From assembly GCA_012840355.1 (NCBI GenBank), contig DULN01000006.1, forward strand, positions 69,514 to 133,513: a stretch of 64,000 bases of DNA, read 5' to 3'. How positions within the stretch are numbered: the stretch's first letter is position 1; each line of letters starts with the position of its first letter. Below the pieces are notes generated by a model that saw only the letters and a program-made list of their open reading frames with translations, was not told where the DNA came from and made no database searches. A program made the position numbers and the translations under genes. This DNA is from Clostridiales bacterium (GTDB taxonomy: Bacteria; Bacillota; Clostridia; Oscillospirales; CAG-272). This document shows, piece after piece, positions 1-9,032 of the stretch.

Positions 1-1168
1 CGTGCTGGCCTGCTCTTGCGGCTTCGACTGCGGCGTTGAGCGCAAGTATGTTGGTCTGGAACGCGATGTCGTCTATAACTTTTATGATATTGTTGATGTT
101 GCGCGATGACTTCTGGATTTCGTCCATCGCAGCCATCATATCCTGCATCTGCTTGTTTCCTTTCAACGCAGTTTCTTTCGCCATGCCGGCGAGATTATCT
201 GCCTCGGCGGAGTTGTCGGCGTTTTGCTTGGTCTGCGTTGAGATTTCCTCAAGCGATGCAGTGAGCTGCTCGATAGTGCTTGCCTGTTCGCTTGCACCCT
301 GCGAGAGCGCGAAGCTCGACTCCGACAGCTGCCTTGAGCCTGCCGCCACCTGTTCAGCCGCGAGGTTTATGCTTGAGATAAGATCGTTGAGGTTGTCAGC
401 CATTCTATCAAATGCCGAGGCAAGCACGCCAATTTCATCTTTAGTAGAGATGCCGACCGATACGTCAAGATTACCCTCGGCAATTTGATTGGCAACTTCG
501 ACAAGGTGCCTAAGCGGCTTGGCAATGCTGTTGCTGACGAAAATGCCGAGCGCAATTGCCAGAACTATTGCGATTACAATAGCTATAGACATTGTAATCG
601 ATGCGGTTTCTGCAGTAGCTTTGTTTTGGTCGAACTGTTCTTTTGCGAGCTCAAGGTTTAGCTTTACGATTTCTTGAAGAGTATTGTAGACAGCGTCTGA
701 GCTATCTCGCATTTCACTTGTGACAAAGATGTACGCTTCCCTGTCCCTATTCTTTATGCATAAATCAAGCGCTTTTTCTACATTATTATTGTAACTTTCC
801 AGTTCAGAACTAAATTCTTCAAACAAGCTTTGCACTTCGTCTCTTGCAGTTTTGCTCTTAAAGCTGTTCATAATGTTTTTAATAGCGCTTATGTTCTGCT
901 GGATGTTGGCATATGCAAGATTAATCTTGTCAGTATTGTTTTCCAAAATCATGTCCCTGACATACATTTGACTCTGTTGGTAAAGCGCATTCATCTCCCC
1001 AACTTCGGAGAGCGGAACGGTTGCGTTATTATATAATATAGTGTCATACTGTTCCAATTTGTTTATGTTTGTTAAGGATATGAATCCAACAATAGCTGAC
1101 ACAAGGGCTACAAGGATAAAGCACGAAATAAGCTTGACGCTGGTTTTTAGGTTGCTAAACCACTTCAT
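1..1168 (-). CDS. Methyl-accepting chemotaxis protein (3' end outside window)
   Basis: Chemoreceptor that signals through CheW/CheA to the flagellar motor. The visible 389 residues begin at ATG 1168 behind GGAGG and show a membrane segment near residues 11-32, an extracellular helical sensor region of about 150 residues (four-helix-bundle type), a second membrane segment near 188-210, a HAMP region, and the start of the cytoplasmic signalling helix. The last visible residues, [15 protein letters not shown], are the invariant hairpin tip of the signalling domain, so about 150 C-terminal residues lie beyond the window. It follows cheW by 17 bases on the same strand, so the two are probably cotranscribed. 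The ligand cannot be read from the sequence. Confidence 0.93.
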   Translation of the reverse strand, partial: MKWFSNLKTSVKLISCFILVALVSAIVGFISLTNINKLEQYDTILYNNATVPLSEVGEMNALYQQSQMYVRDMILENNTDKINLAYANIQQNISAIKNIMNSFKSKTARDEVQSLFEEFSSELESYNNNVEKALDLCIKNRDREAYIFVTSEMRDSSDAVYNTLQEIVKLNLELAKEQFDQNKATAETASITMSIAIVIAIVLAIALGIFVSNSIAKPLRHLVEVANQIAEGNLDVSVGISTKDEIGVLASAFDRMADNLNDLISSINLAAEQVAAGSRQLSESSFALSQGASEQASTIEQLTASLEEISTQTKQNADNSAEADNLAGMAKETALKGNKQMQDMMAAMDEIQKSSRNINNIIKVIDDIAFQTNILALNAAVEAARAGQH

Positions 1169-1185
1169 TTAGTTATTCCTCCAAT

Positions 1186-1659
1186 TTATAACTCAATATT
1201 AATGTCAAGTAGCTTTTCGCAGTCAAGAAGGAGCTTTACATCTCCATTCATTTTTCCGATGCCTAAGATGAAATTTTCCCCGCCTTTTTTTACGAGGTCT
1301 GGCGGCCTGTCGATATTTGATGGGGGGATTGCCGTGACTTCCGATACGCTGTCTACGGCGAAGCCGAAAACCCTTTCGCCGGATTCCGCGACTATAATGC
1401 AGGTGCGGTCGTTGTATTCTTTGAACGGTTTTTTGAACCGAAGCCGCAGGTCCATTACAGGGATGATTCTGCCTCGGAGATTCATAATCCCGCGCACAAA
1501 TTCGGGCATCTCTGGTATTTCGGTGATAGGCTGAACACCGACTATTTCGGTCACATACTTGAGCTCAATGCCGTACACCTCTTTGTCTACCCGAAACGTT
1601 AGGTAGCGGTTACTTAACGTATCCTCCTCGGATATGTCCCGCTCGATGAGTTCTGCCAA
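1186..1659 (-). CDS. cheW: Chemotaxis adaptor CheW
   Basis: Scaffold protein linking chemoreceptors to the CheA kinase. The 157-residue product is normal CheW length. It carries the family hallmarks VYGIELKYVTEIV, IMNLRGRIIPVMDLRLRF and a C-terminal GIGKMNGDVKLLLDCEKLL strand-helix. The start is TTG at 1659, preceded by GAGGAG at a usable distance; no better in-frame ATG exists nearby. It is the first gene of a cheW-receptor pair. A fused response-regulator domain (CheV type) is absent. Confidence 0.95.
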   Translation of the reverse strand: MAELIERDISEEDTLSNRYLTFRVDKEVYGIELKYVTEIVGVQPITEIPEMPEFVRGIMNLRGRIIPVMDLRLRFKKPFKEYNDRTCIIVAESGERVFGFAVDSVSEVTAIPPSNIDRPPDLVKKGGENFILGIGKMNGDVKLLLDCEKLLDINIEL

Positions 1660-1809
1660 CTACTTCACTCCTCGTAGTCAAATGTTGAAAATCAATAAAT
1701 AAGCAAGGTTCAATAATTATATATCGTTTGTTTTTTTATTTTTCAAATTTGCAATTTTTATAAAAGTTAAATACAAAAAACCCCTTTTTTGGGATAAAAG
1801 TTTCAAAAT

Positions 1810-1846
1810 AAAAAAGCGCCCCATGCTTTATCTGGGGTGCTTTTTT
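1810..1846 (-). terminator. Rho-independent terminator
   Basis: Stem of GCGCCCCA with TGGGGTGC flanked by A6 and T6 runs. It works in either direction but lies just downstream of the minus-strand AraC-type gene. Confidence 0.8.
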
Positions 1847-1908
1847 ATGCGATGTTTTTTATTACTCGGGCTTATACAATTATACCTGAATTCAATGGAA
1901 ACTACATT

Positions 1909-2743
1909 TTAGCCATGCATATAATCGCCCTTCCGGGCGTATTCTTTGGGAGTCATATTTGTGTGGCTTTTAAACGTAATAATAAAATGGCTGTCATCGG
2001 AAAAACCGCACGCTTCCGCTGTTTCGGAGACGCTATAGCCTTTTTTCAGCATGATCTTGGCGAGGTTAAGCTTCATAAACGTCGTGTATTTTTTAATACT
2101 CATTCCCGTGACGGTTTTGAAATCGGATGCGAGCTTGGCTCGGCTGACGAAAAACCTTTCGGCCAACTCCTCAAGTTTGGGGTTAAGCTGAAGGTTTTCG
2201 GCTATATACTCCATAACATTGTATATGTACATTATCTTAAATGGAGAGTTTATCGCTTCGGCACGGGGCATGCACTTTATCAGCGTGTCGGCTATCGTCG
2301 CGAGTATCAAAACGCTCCTTTTATGTTCGCCCCTTTCGTTTGCGTCGATGATCTGTTCGCAGCATCCTATCAAAAAATCCGCCGTTTTCTCGGGCAGAGG
2401 TATCACCGTCATGCCAAATCCCTTAAGGCGGCTTATTTCGATGTACTCGAAAAAGTCACTAAGCAAGCTTTCCCTAAAGTTTATCACATACCTTTCATAT
2501 ACGCCGGTGTGGTCGTCTGCGGTTTGGGCGCGGTGCAGGGTATAAGGGCAGTGTATAATCGCACAAGGAGGGGTCGCTTTTACAATCTGCTTGCTGTTTT
2601 CGACTAAAAATCGAGCCCTGTACTAAAAACAAGAACTCATACTGAACATGGGCGTGTGCCTGAATTAAGTTGAAGCTCTTGTCAGACGGATGTATGCAAA
2701 ATACTCCGCTGCCAGTATCGGAATAAAGTGGATTGGGCTGCAT
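1909..2743 (-). pseudogene. AraC-family transcriptional regulator, frameshifted
   Basis: Two reading frames together encode one AraC-type regulator. The N-terminal frame starts at ATG 2743 behind GGAG and has a cupin-like sensor start (QAHAHVQYEFLFLVQGS). The C-terminal frame ends at 1909 and has two helix-turn-helix units (LEELAERFFVSRAKLASDF and VSETAEACGFSDDSHFIITF followed by TPKEYA). The frames join at the A5 run 2606-2610: removing one base restores a continuous product reading GSILVENSKQIV across the junction. The event is either a real inactivating +1 insertion or a homopolymer sequencing error. Domain content is normal otherwise. Orientation away from the lipoprotein gene at 3024 makes it a candidate regulator of that gene. 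Confidence 0.85.
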
Positions 2744-2933
2744 ATTTTCATCTCCGCCTTGCACATCTTTCCGCGTTTCGGGTATGCTATAATTGTTAAA
2801 GTTAATTGAACGGCTTAGTTGATTTTCATATTTATGACGCCAAAATAAAGCCTTTTTTTATATTACAAATTCACAGTTTTGTGATAGAATACAAAATAAA
2901 GTTTTACAAATAGCGTTCTTGGGCACCAAGCTG

Positions 2934-2948
2934 TACAATTACATTGTA
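2934..2948. promoter_or_regulatory. Perfect inverted repeat, possible operator
   Basis: TACAAT-TAC-ATTGTA lies about 75 bases upstream of the lipoprotein start at 3024, between it and the divergent AraC-type gene. A regulator-binding role is inference from position and symmetry only. Confidence 0.3.
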
Positions 2949-3023
2949 TCACAGAGCGTCGCTAATTTCAACATTATAACAACATTGTAGAAGGCAGTGA
3001 GCGAAAGAGGGGCTGCGTTTTAT

Positions 3024-4493
3024 ATGAAAGTCGGATTTGTTCGCGTTATTGCGTGGCTGTGCCTGATTGCCACTATTTTAACGGCGCTTTTAGCCTGTTC
3101 GGACAATAGCAATTCTTCAACTGTCAATGTGGCCGATACAACCACCTTTGCGGAGGAGACCGATGACGGGCTTTACCACGACGATGTGCCCACTGTTAAT
3201 TATGACGGCTACGTGTTCAGGGTATACTCGAGAGATGACGTGTGGTTTAACGGTAACATCACAGTCGAAGCTCAAACCGGCGAGGTAATAAACGACGCCA
3301 TATTCATCCGCAACGCAAAGGTATGCGACAGGTTCAATATCCAGATAACCGAAACCGTGCATACCGATACTGAACTTGCGCGCGCAACCGTTCTCGCGAA
3401 CGAGGATGCGTACGATATGATAAACGCAAGGTGCACTGCGGCGCTTTCGATGGCTGTCGAAGGCTTACTTTTCACGGTTGAGGATTTGCCTTACGTCGAC
3501 CTCTCAAAGCCTTATTGGGACCAAAAACTGACGGATGACGTCAACCTTGGACCGAATAAGTACTTTGCTGTCGGCGACCTTAACCTTACGTTCTACGATT
3601 ATACCTCGGTTCTTCTTTTCAACAAACAGCTTGTCGAAGACAACTCTATCGAAAACCCCTATCAGATTGTCTATGAAAACCGCTGGACTTTTGACAAACT
3701 GAAAGAACTCGCGATGGGCATCACAACCGACCTTAACGGCGACTTGAAACTCGACCAGAACGATTTGTACGGCATCATCGGCACGCCGAACTTTGTCGGA
3801 TATACTCTGACGCTCGCTGCGGGCGTAAAGAGCATAAACAAAGACGAGAACAATTATCCGGTTTATGAGCTAGACACCGACGAAAGATTCATTGAGGTTT
3901 TCAACAAAGTCTTCGAGATAATGTGGGACTCAAACACTTGGTTTAGGACCACTATAACCGACCAGATCAGTCCCACCTTCATCTCGATGTTCAAGAACAA
4001 CCAGGCGCTGTTCTTCTCGACCAACTTCTTTAACGTCCCGTCGCTGCGCGATATGGACACCGAGTTCGGCATTTTGCCGTTCCCGAAGTATAACGAGAAA
4101 CAGGAAAAATACATAACGAGAATTTCGTTCTTCGACATGTTCACCGTGCCGATAACGGTGTCCGACCTTAATCGGACATCGGCGATAATCGAAGTGCTCA
4201 ACTGCGAGTCCGGCAATATTGTCATCCCAGCATATTACGATATTTCACTTAAGACGAAATATGCTCGAGACAACGACTCGGCAGGCATGCTCGACCTTAT
4301 AATGGAGTACCGCGTGGTCGATTTGGGTGATACGATTTGGGTCGGCGAGATCAGGGACGGTTGGCTTGCTGCAATGTATCAGAACAACAACCGCAATATC
4401 GCCTCCACAGCGAAAAAGTATACGAAGCTTATGACCAAGACTATTGAAAAAGTAGTCACAAGCCTTGAGGATAATATGATGAAACGCAGATAA
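3024..4493 (+). CDS. Extracellular solute-binding lipoprotein (sugar ABC type)
   Basis: Probable surface lipoprotein that captures an extracellular ligand, most likely an oligosaccharide. The chosen ATG at 3024 follows AGAGGGG; an in-frame GTG at 2997 has no better site. A signal peptide ends in the lipobox LLAC near residue 25, followed by a Thr/Ser-rich linker. The body resembles family-1 solute-binding proteins, including TDLNGDLKLDQNDLYG, a calcium-loop-like DxNxDxxxxD element. The 489 residues fit the family. No permease genes adjoin it, so it works with a distant transporter or is an orphan. It is clearly paralogous to the frameshifted gene at 61773-63232, sharing SLDKPWWD/DLSKPYWD, DEFGILPxPKY and ILPAYYDI/VIPAYYDI blocks. 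Confidence 0.8.
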   Translation: MKVGFVRVIAWLCLIATILTALLACSDNSNSSTVNVADTTTFAEETDDGLYHDDVPTVNYDGYVFRVYSRDDVWFNGNITVEAQTGEVINDAIFIRNAKVCDRFNIQITETVHTDTELARATVLANEDAYDMINARCTAALSMAVEGLLFTVEDLPYVDLSKPYWDQKLTDDVNLGPNKYFAVGDLNLTFYDYTSVLLFNKQLVEDNSIENPYQIVYENRWTFDKLKELAMGITTDLNGDLKLDQNDLYGIIGTPNFVGYTLTLAAGVKSINKDENNYPVYELDTDERFIEVFNKVFEIMWDSNTWFRTTITDQISPTFISMFKNNQALFFSTNFFNVPSLRDMDTEFGILPFPKYNEKQEKYITRISFFDMFTVPITVSDLNRTSAIIEVLNCESGNIVIPAYYDISLKTKYARDNDSAGMLDLIMEYRVVDLGDTIWVGEIRDGWLAAMYQNNNRNIASTAKKYTKLMTKTIEKVVTSLEDNMMKRR

Positions 4494-4543
4494 AAATATT
4501 GTCTACTATTAAATTTTAATAAAAAAGACGGGAGAGTACAGCT

Positions 4544-5458
4544 ATGAAGAAGACCTTAGCCTTAATTCTTTCCACGCTGCTTCTTGTGCTCTGCATGCTC
4601 CCTCAGGCATTCGCCATTGGGGAGGAAATGACGGCTAAAAGAGGCACACCGGTAATCGACGGCGAGATCGACGAGATTTGGAAGAACGCCGACAGGCAGG
4701 AGCTGAAGTATGTCAAAGCCGGTGACCTTAAAGACTTCCCGCCGGAAGTCGAGAAGGCGTTTGCCTCGGTGCTCTGGGACGACAACTACATTTACTTCCT
4801 GTTTGAGGTAACTGACGACGACCCGGTTGCAGCCACTCCTGCGGACCCCAACACCGCGCAAGACTGGAAGAACGACACGATATTCCTCTACATTGACGAG
4901 ACCAATGCGATGCCTATGTCTTCGCCGTGGGACACCGCCGGCGTATATCAGTTCTCGATATGCGTAGACGGGAACTTCAGGTCTCCGAGAAACGGTACAT
5001 ACGGCAAAGAGATCAAAGCCGCCGTTAAAGCTACCGAGAACGGCTTCATCGCAGAGGTCGCATTTGAGCCTGAAATTATTAAGCTTGAGGCTGGCATAGA
5101 GCTCACCGTTGACTATCAGTACAACGACGGTACCGAGAACAGCACCCGCGACTACTGCCTCGGCTGGTCTGACGAGACCGACTCTGCGGCGAGCAACGCC
5201 AGCGTATGGGGCACCCTGAAACTGTCGGCTGAGTCCGTCGGCGAGACCGCTCAGCCCGCAGAGGAGCCTGCTTCCCAGCCCGCGGCTGAACAGCCCGCTA
5301 CGACGGCAGACGAGGTCGCCAGCGCGTCTCCCGAGACCTCTACTGAAACCAGCGCGCCCACGGCTGCCCAGACAGGCGATGTTGTCACGATTGCCGCAGC
5401 AGCGCTTGCCATAGCCGGCGCTCTCGGTGTGGGGCTTACTAAGAAGAAAAGGTCATAA
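4544..5458 (+). CDS. Surface-anchored CBM9-like carbohydrate-binding protein
   Basis: Predicted secreted protein of 304 residues. A signal peptide spans about residues 1-24. Residues 30-230 look like a carbohydrate-binding module family 9 domain, opening with GTPVIDGEIDEIWKNAD and containing ASVLWDDNYIYFLFEVTDDD and SVWGTLKLS. A low-complexity Ala/Pro/Glu/Thr linker follows (about 230-275). The C-terminus is AAQTGD, a hydrophobic segment and KKKRS, the layout of a sortase-type wall anchor with a variant QTGD motif. ATG 4544 follows GGGAG at good distance. It lies 50 bases after the solute-binding lipoprotein, suggesting shared expression and a joint role in holding glycan at the surface. Ligand unknown. 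Confidence 0.75.
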   Translation: MKKTLALILSTLLLVLCMLPQAFAIGEEMTAKRGTPVIDGEIDEIWKNADRQELKYVKAGDLKDFPPEVEKAFASVLWDDNYIYFLFEVTDDDPVAATPADPNTAQDWKNDTIFLYIDETNAMPMSSPWDTAGVYQFSICVDGNFRSPRNGTYGKEIKAAVKATENGFIAEVAFEPEIIKLEAGIELTVDYQYNDGTENSTRDYCLGWSDETDSAASNASVWGTLKLSAESVGETAQPAEEPASQPAAEQPATTADEVASASPETSTETSAPTAAQTGDVVTIAAAALAIAGALGVGLTKKKRS

Positions 5459-5490
5459 GACACAAGCCTCCGGTTTGGATCATAAATAAA

Positions 5491-5533
5491 TCGCAAAAAG
5501 AGGAGAAGCGGCAAGTTTCTCCTCTTTTTGCGA
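5491..5533 (+). terminator. Rho-independent terminator
   Basis: A perfect 17-base-pair stem with a 9-base loop; the 3' arm carries a TTTTT run. It separates the surface-protein genes from the DHHW/MBOAT pair. Confidence 0.8.
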
Positions 5534-5555
5534 GTGTAAAAAATGGGGGACCGGT

Positions 5556-6962
5556 TTGAGAAACAAAGTTTTCATTACGTTAACCTGCGGTTTTCTGCTC
5601 ATTATGATGTTTATCGCGCCGACAATTAGGCTGCTTGACCGCGTGGGCATTATATCGACCGAAAAAATGGGCAACATAATCGAACCGCAAAAGGTGTACT
5701 CGGAAGACGTGCCGCTTGCTAAGATGTTAAACGGCGTCGAAGAGCTCAAAGCGGCGATTGAGGACACCTACATAAACTACCTGCCTTTTTATGCGCATGT
5801 AGTAACGTCAGTCAAAAACGCCAAGTATAATCTTAACGAGCCTATAAACAGGCTGCTTTCCGAGCTCGGCCAAAAGGCGATGACCGTGTCGGCAGATGTA
5901 GTGGATAAACTTGAGGCTCAGGAGACTACCTCTGCAATCGAAGAAACAACCGCCGCCGAAACCGAGCAGCCTAAAGAAGATAAGCCCTACATAGTCAAAC
6001 ACTCGTACAAGTTTATTACAAACTCCGGCGGTACAAACTTCTACGTTATAGACGCCGAGTACAATGACGGGCGCAAAGTTTCGCTTATAACGCTGGCTTT
6101 GTCAACCCCGCCGAACTTAATCGACCGGCGCATGAAGCGCTCGGCAGAGCTTGTCAACAACATTACGGCGGTGTGCAAGGAGCTTGGCGTAAAAGTTTAC
6201 TTTTACGCTTGCTCAAGGCTTCAGGACGGGGAGAATTTCGAGCAATACATTCCGGTGGAAAAATCGCTCAAGCCAAAGGTGGACGAGTTCTTCTCGCTGC
6301 TTGACCCGTACATAAAGTATGGTAGGCTCAAAGTCGACACGCTTGAGGAAAGCATTGAGAAGCTGTTTTTGACCGACCATCACTGGAACGCTTATGGGAT
6401 GTACGAGGCTTATTGCGATATCATCAATATGATGCGCGAAGATACCCCGTCAATCCTCGAGCCTCGGCCGCTCGGAACGCTCTATGTTGTTGAGGGCGCA
6501 GATTTTTATGGTACAAACGCGAGGATTTCCGGCTACTACGAGTGCAAAGACACGTTCTTTTTCTACGACTATAATCTCCCCAAGCATGTGCTCAGAGCGT
6601 CTTACCCGTATGACTTCGAGCAGAGAAAACGCCTGTATCTTGAAGGCAGGTTTGATAGAAAGCTTTCAGCCGACCACTATGTCAATTTCTACCCATATAC
6701 TGAGTACTTAAAATACGACAACACGACAGGGCGCAATGTGCTTGTGCTTGCCGACTCCTACTCGAGAGGAATTTCCGAGCTGCTCGGCTCGAACTTTGAC
6801 GAAACATATATTTATGACTATCGCAGGATCCACGAGATAGGCAACCTTAGGCAGTATATAGCCAAACACAATATAACCGACGTCTTGTTCATGCAGTACT
6901 CGCTGCGGGGTATATTTGACAACCAGAATGATAACACCCTCCACCTTATTGACTTAAACTAA
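5556..6962 (+). CDS. DHHW-motif protein (AlgJ/AlgX-like acetylation partner)
   Basis: Likely works with the following MBOAT protein to O-acetylate an extracellular polymer. A single N-terminal membrane segment (residues 5-27) is followed by a spacer with a Glu/Thr-rich stretch near residue 130 and an SGNH-like domain. The name-giving motif is visible in LFLTDHHWNAYGMYEAY, and a later LVLADSYSRGISELL resembles the nucleophile block of this fold. The start is TTG at 5556 preceded by GGGGGA. The stop is 13 bases before the MBOAT start, so translation is probably coupled. The polymer acted on is not known; alginate itself is unlikely in this type of organism. Confidence 0.8.
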   Translation: MRNKVFITLTCGFLLIMMFIAPTIRLLDRVGIISTEKMGNIIEPQKVYSEDVPLAKMLNGVEELKAAIEDTYINYLPFYAHVVTSVKNAKYNLNEPINRLLSELGQKAMTVSADVVDKLEAQETTSAIEETTAAETEQPKEDKPYIVKHSYKFITNSGGTNFYVIDAEYNDGRKVSLITLALSTPPNLIDRRMKRSAELVNNITAVCKELGVKVYFYACSRLQDGENFEQYIPVEKSLKPKVDEFFSLLDPYIKYGRLKVDTLEESIEKLFLTDHHWNAYGMYEAYCDIINMMREDTPSILEPRPLGTLYVVEGADFYGTNARISGYYECKDTFFFYDYNLPKHVLRASYPYDFEQRKRLYLEGRFDRKLSADHYVNFYPYTEYLKYDNTTGRNVLVLADSYSRGISELLGSNFDETYIYDYRRIHEIGNLRQYIAKHNITDVLFMQYSLRGIFDNQNDNTLHLIDLN

Positions 6963-6975
6963 CGGAGCTAATAAA

Positions 6976-8394
6976 ATGCTATTTTCAAGTTTACCTTTCC
7001 TTTTCTTGTTTTTACCGCTGTTTTTTGTAGTGTATTTCGCATGCAAAAAGCGGTATGCGAGAAACATAGTGCTACTAGTGTTCTCGCTTATCTTTTACGC
7101 TTGGGGCGAGCCGCTGTATATATTTCTAATGATTTTTTCCATCGCATTCAACTACGTTTTCGCGCTCCTGATAGCCAGAGAGGAGCGGGGCAGCGCGAAA
7201 GCGAAAGCATATATGGCGGTCGACGTCGTAGTAAACCTTTTGCTTATCGGGGTTTTCAAATACGCCGGCTTCTTTGTCGAGTGCGTCAATGCTGTGACAA
7301 GGCTAAATATCCCGGTGCCGCAAATAGCGCTGCCAATAGGTATCTCGTTTTACACCTTCCAAATCCTGTCGTATGTCGTTGACGTTTACAGGGGCGACGT
7401 TGAAGTACAAAAAGACATCTTCATGCTCGGCGCGTATCTTTCCGGGTTCCCGCAGCTTATTGCGGGCCCGATTGTAAGATACCAAACCATAGCGGAAGAG
7501 CTGGTGGACAGACAGGAGACGCTCGACGAGTTTGCCGACGGCATGCGGCGATTTATCTGCGGGCTTGCTAAAAAAGTGCTGATCGCGAACACCATGGCTC
7601 AGGTGGTCGATGGCATTTTAAGCTACTCGGCTGCGGATTACGGTATAGTCGGCGCGTGGGTAGCAATGCTTGCCTATACAATGCAGATTTACTATGACTT
7701 CTCCGGCTACTCCGACATGGCGATAGGATTAGGCAGGATGATGGGGTTCCACTACCTCGAGAATTTCGATTACCCCTACATAGCGAAAACGGTCAACGAG
7801 TTTTGGCGCAGATGGCACATCTCGCTGTCTACATTCTTTAGAGACTATCTCTATATCCCGCTCGGCGGCAACCGCGTGTCAACGCCTAGATGGGTCCTCA
7901 ACATGTTTATCGTGTGGGCATGCACCGGGCTTTGGCATGGTGCAAGCATGAACTTCGTCATCTGGGGTATCTACTACTGCGTGATATTGGTGCTTGAGCG
8001 GCTGGTCTGGGGCAAGTACATCTCGAAGGTGCCGGCGGTCGGGCACATTTATACGAAGCTCTGCGTTATATTCGGCTGGGTAATATTCAGGGCTGAAAGC
8101 CTTTCAATGATTGGCGAAATAATGCGGGCGATGGTAGGCGGCTATGGTCTTGGAGGAGCGGAAATTCCCGCCTCGATTGTGTTGCAGCGTTCGGGCTTCG
8201 GCATGCAGTTTATTATAATGTTTGTCGTCGCCGTTGTATTGTCCGCCCCTGTGTCAAAGCTGCTGAAAAAGAAACTCGAAGGAATCGGCGTAGGTGGGAT
8301 CTTGACTGATGCAGCGGCTATCGCGGCGCTTATACCATGCGTGATAGAGCTTGCGATAGGCTCGTATAACCCGTTTATATACTTTAGATTTTAA
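6976..8394 (+). CDS. MBOAT-family membrane O-acyltransferase (AlgI-like)
   Basis: Multi-span membrane acyltransferase that passes acetyl groups across the membrane to an exported polymer. The 472 residues match AlgI/DltB-type proteins. Landmarks are the N-terminal LFSSLPFLFLFLPLFFVVYF, YAWGEPLYIFLM, PIGISFYTFQILSYVVDVYR, the active-site region NEFWRRWHISLSTFFRDYLY with IPLGGNR, and TGLWHGASMNFVIWG, which carries the conserved catalytic His. It forms a two-gene unit with the DHHW protein upstream and is closed by a strong terminator. DltB is an alternative family member, but no dltA, dltC or dltD genes are present. Confidence 0.92.
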   Translation: MLFSSLPFLFLFLPLFFVVYFACKKRYARNIVLLVFSLIFYAWGEPLYIFLMIFSIAFNYVFALLIAREERGSAKAKAYMAVDVVVNLLLIGVFKYAGFFVECVNAVTRLNIPVPQIALPIGISFYTFQILSYVVDVYRGDVEVQKDIFMLGAYLSGFPQLIAGPIVRYQTIAEELVDRQETLDEFADGMRRFICGLAKKVLIANTMAQVVDGILSYSAADYGIVGAWVAMLAYTMQIYYDFSGYSDMAIGLGRMMGFHYLENFDYPYIAKTVNEFWRRWHISLSTFFRDYLYIPLGGNRVSTPRWVLNMFIVWACTGLWHGASMNFVIWGIYYCVILVLERLVWGKYISKVPAVGHIYTKLCVIFGWVIFRAESLSMIGEIMRAMVGGYGLGGAEIPASIVLQRSGFGMQFIIMFVVAVVLSAPVSKLLKKKLEGIGVGGILTDAAAIAALIPCVIELAIGSYNPFIYFRF

Positions 8395-8401
8395 GGAGAG
8401 G

Positions 8402-8428
8402 GCCTTGGGCACCGCCCAAGGCTTTTTT
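8402..8428 (+). terminator. Rho-independent terminator
   Basis: GCCTTGGGC-ACC-GCCCAAGGC followed by T6, eight bases after the MBOAT stop. Confidence 0.9.
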
Positions 8429-8550
8429 AGTTAATTTAAAAGACGGAGAGACGATATAAAATTAAGGTGTTTTGTGATATTGGCGAGCATGTGAAAATAA
8501 ATATTTTATAGCCGCGGCCATGGCGCATTTTATTTGAGCGAGGTGGACTG

Positions 8551-8976
8551 ATGAACAAAGTGCTGGTCGCGTACGCGTCAAAGTCATTGCAAGTGCAGGG
8601 CATTGCGCAAGCTGTCGCTAGGGCGCTGCGATCGAGATGCCTACTAATCAATATGAGCGACAAAGCCTTCGACCGCGATGTCGGAAAGCTTGAGGATTAT
8701 AGGGCGGTCGTGCTCGGCACGCCGGTGAAATTTGGCCGGGCGCATAGTGATTTTGTAAAGTTTGTAAAGCGAAACAAAAAGGAGCTTACCGCAAAAAAGC
8801 TTATAATTTACGCCTGCGGCGGCGCCTCCCCGGAAAAATGCGAAGATCGCATAAAAAAGAAGCTGCCAATGCCGATAAATAAGGCGAGCGTGCTATATTT
8901 TCATTTCGAAGAAGGCGAAAAGGTGGACCCCGACGCGCTAAATAACCTGTGCCGCGAGGCGGAGAGGATATATTAA
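8551..8976 (+). CDS. Flavodoxin-domain protein
   Basis: Small 141-residue protein with a flavodoxin-like fold. MNKVLVAYASKSLQVQGIA matches the N-terminal strand and phosphate-binding loop of the family, followed by YRAVVLGTPVKFGRAHSDF, the second FMN-contacting loop. It resembles menaquinone-dependent protoporphyrinogen oxidase (HemG) type flavodoxins more than electron-carrier flavodoxins. ATG 8551 is preceded by GAGGTGG. It stands alone between terminators, so context gives no substrate. The role is probably a small redox protein; enzyme activity is not established. Confidence 0.7.
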   Translation: MNKVLVAYASKSLQVQGIAQAVARALRSRCLLINMSDKAFDRDVGKLEDYRAVVLGTPVKFGRAHSDFVKFVKRNKKELTAKKLIIYACGGASPEKCEDRIKKKLPMPINKASVLYFHFEEGEKVDPDALNNLCREAERIY

Positions 8977-8981
8977 AAAAA

Positions 8982-9014
8982 CGTCCGTGCTCCATATCGG
9001 AATACGGACGCTTT
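8982..9014. terminator. Convergent terminator
   Basis: CGTCCGT paired with ACGGACG, flanked by A7 on one side and CTTTTGTTTT on the other, between two convergent genes. Confidence 0.75.
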
Positions 9015-9032
9015 TGTTTTTGCGGGTACAAA

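Noticed and set aside
1..488. 150-codon plus-strand frame at the window start
   Set aside because: It is antisense to the chemoreceptor signalling domain, which reads through on the minus strand to base 1.
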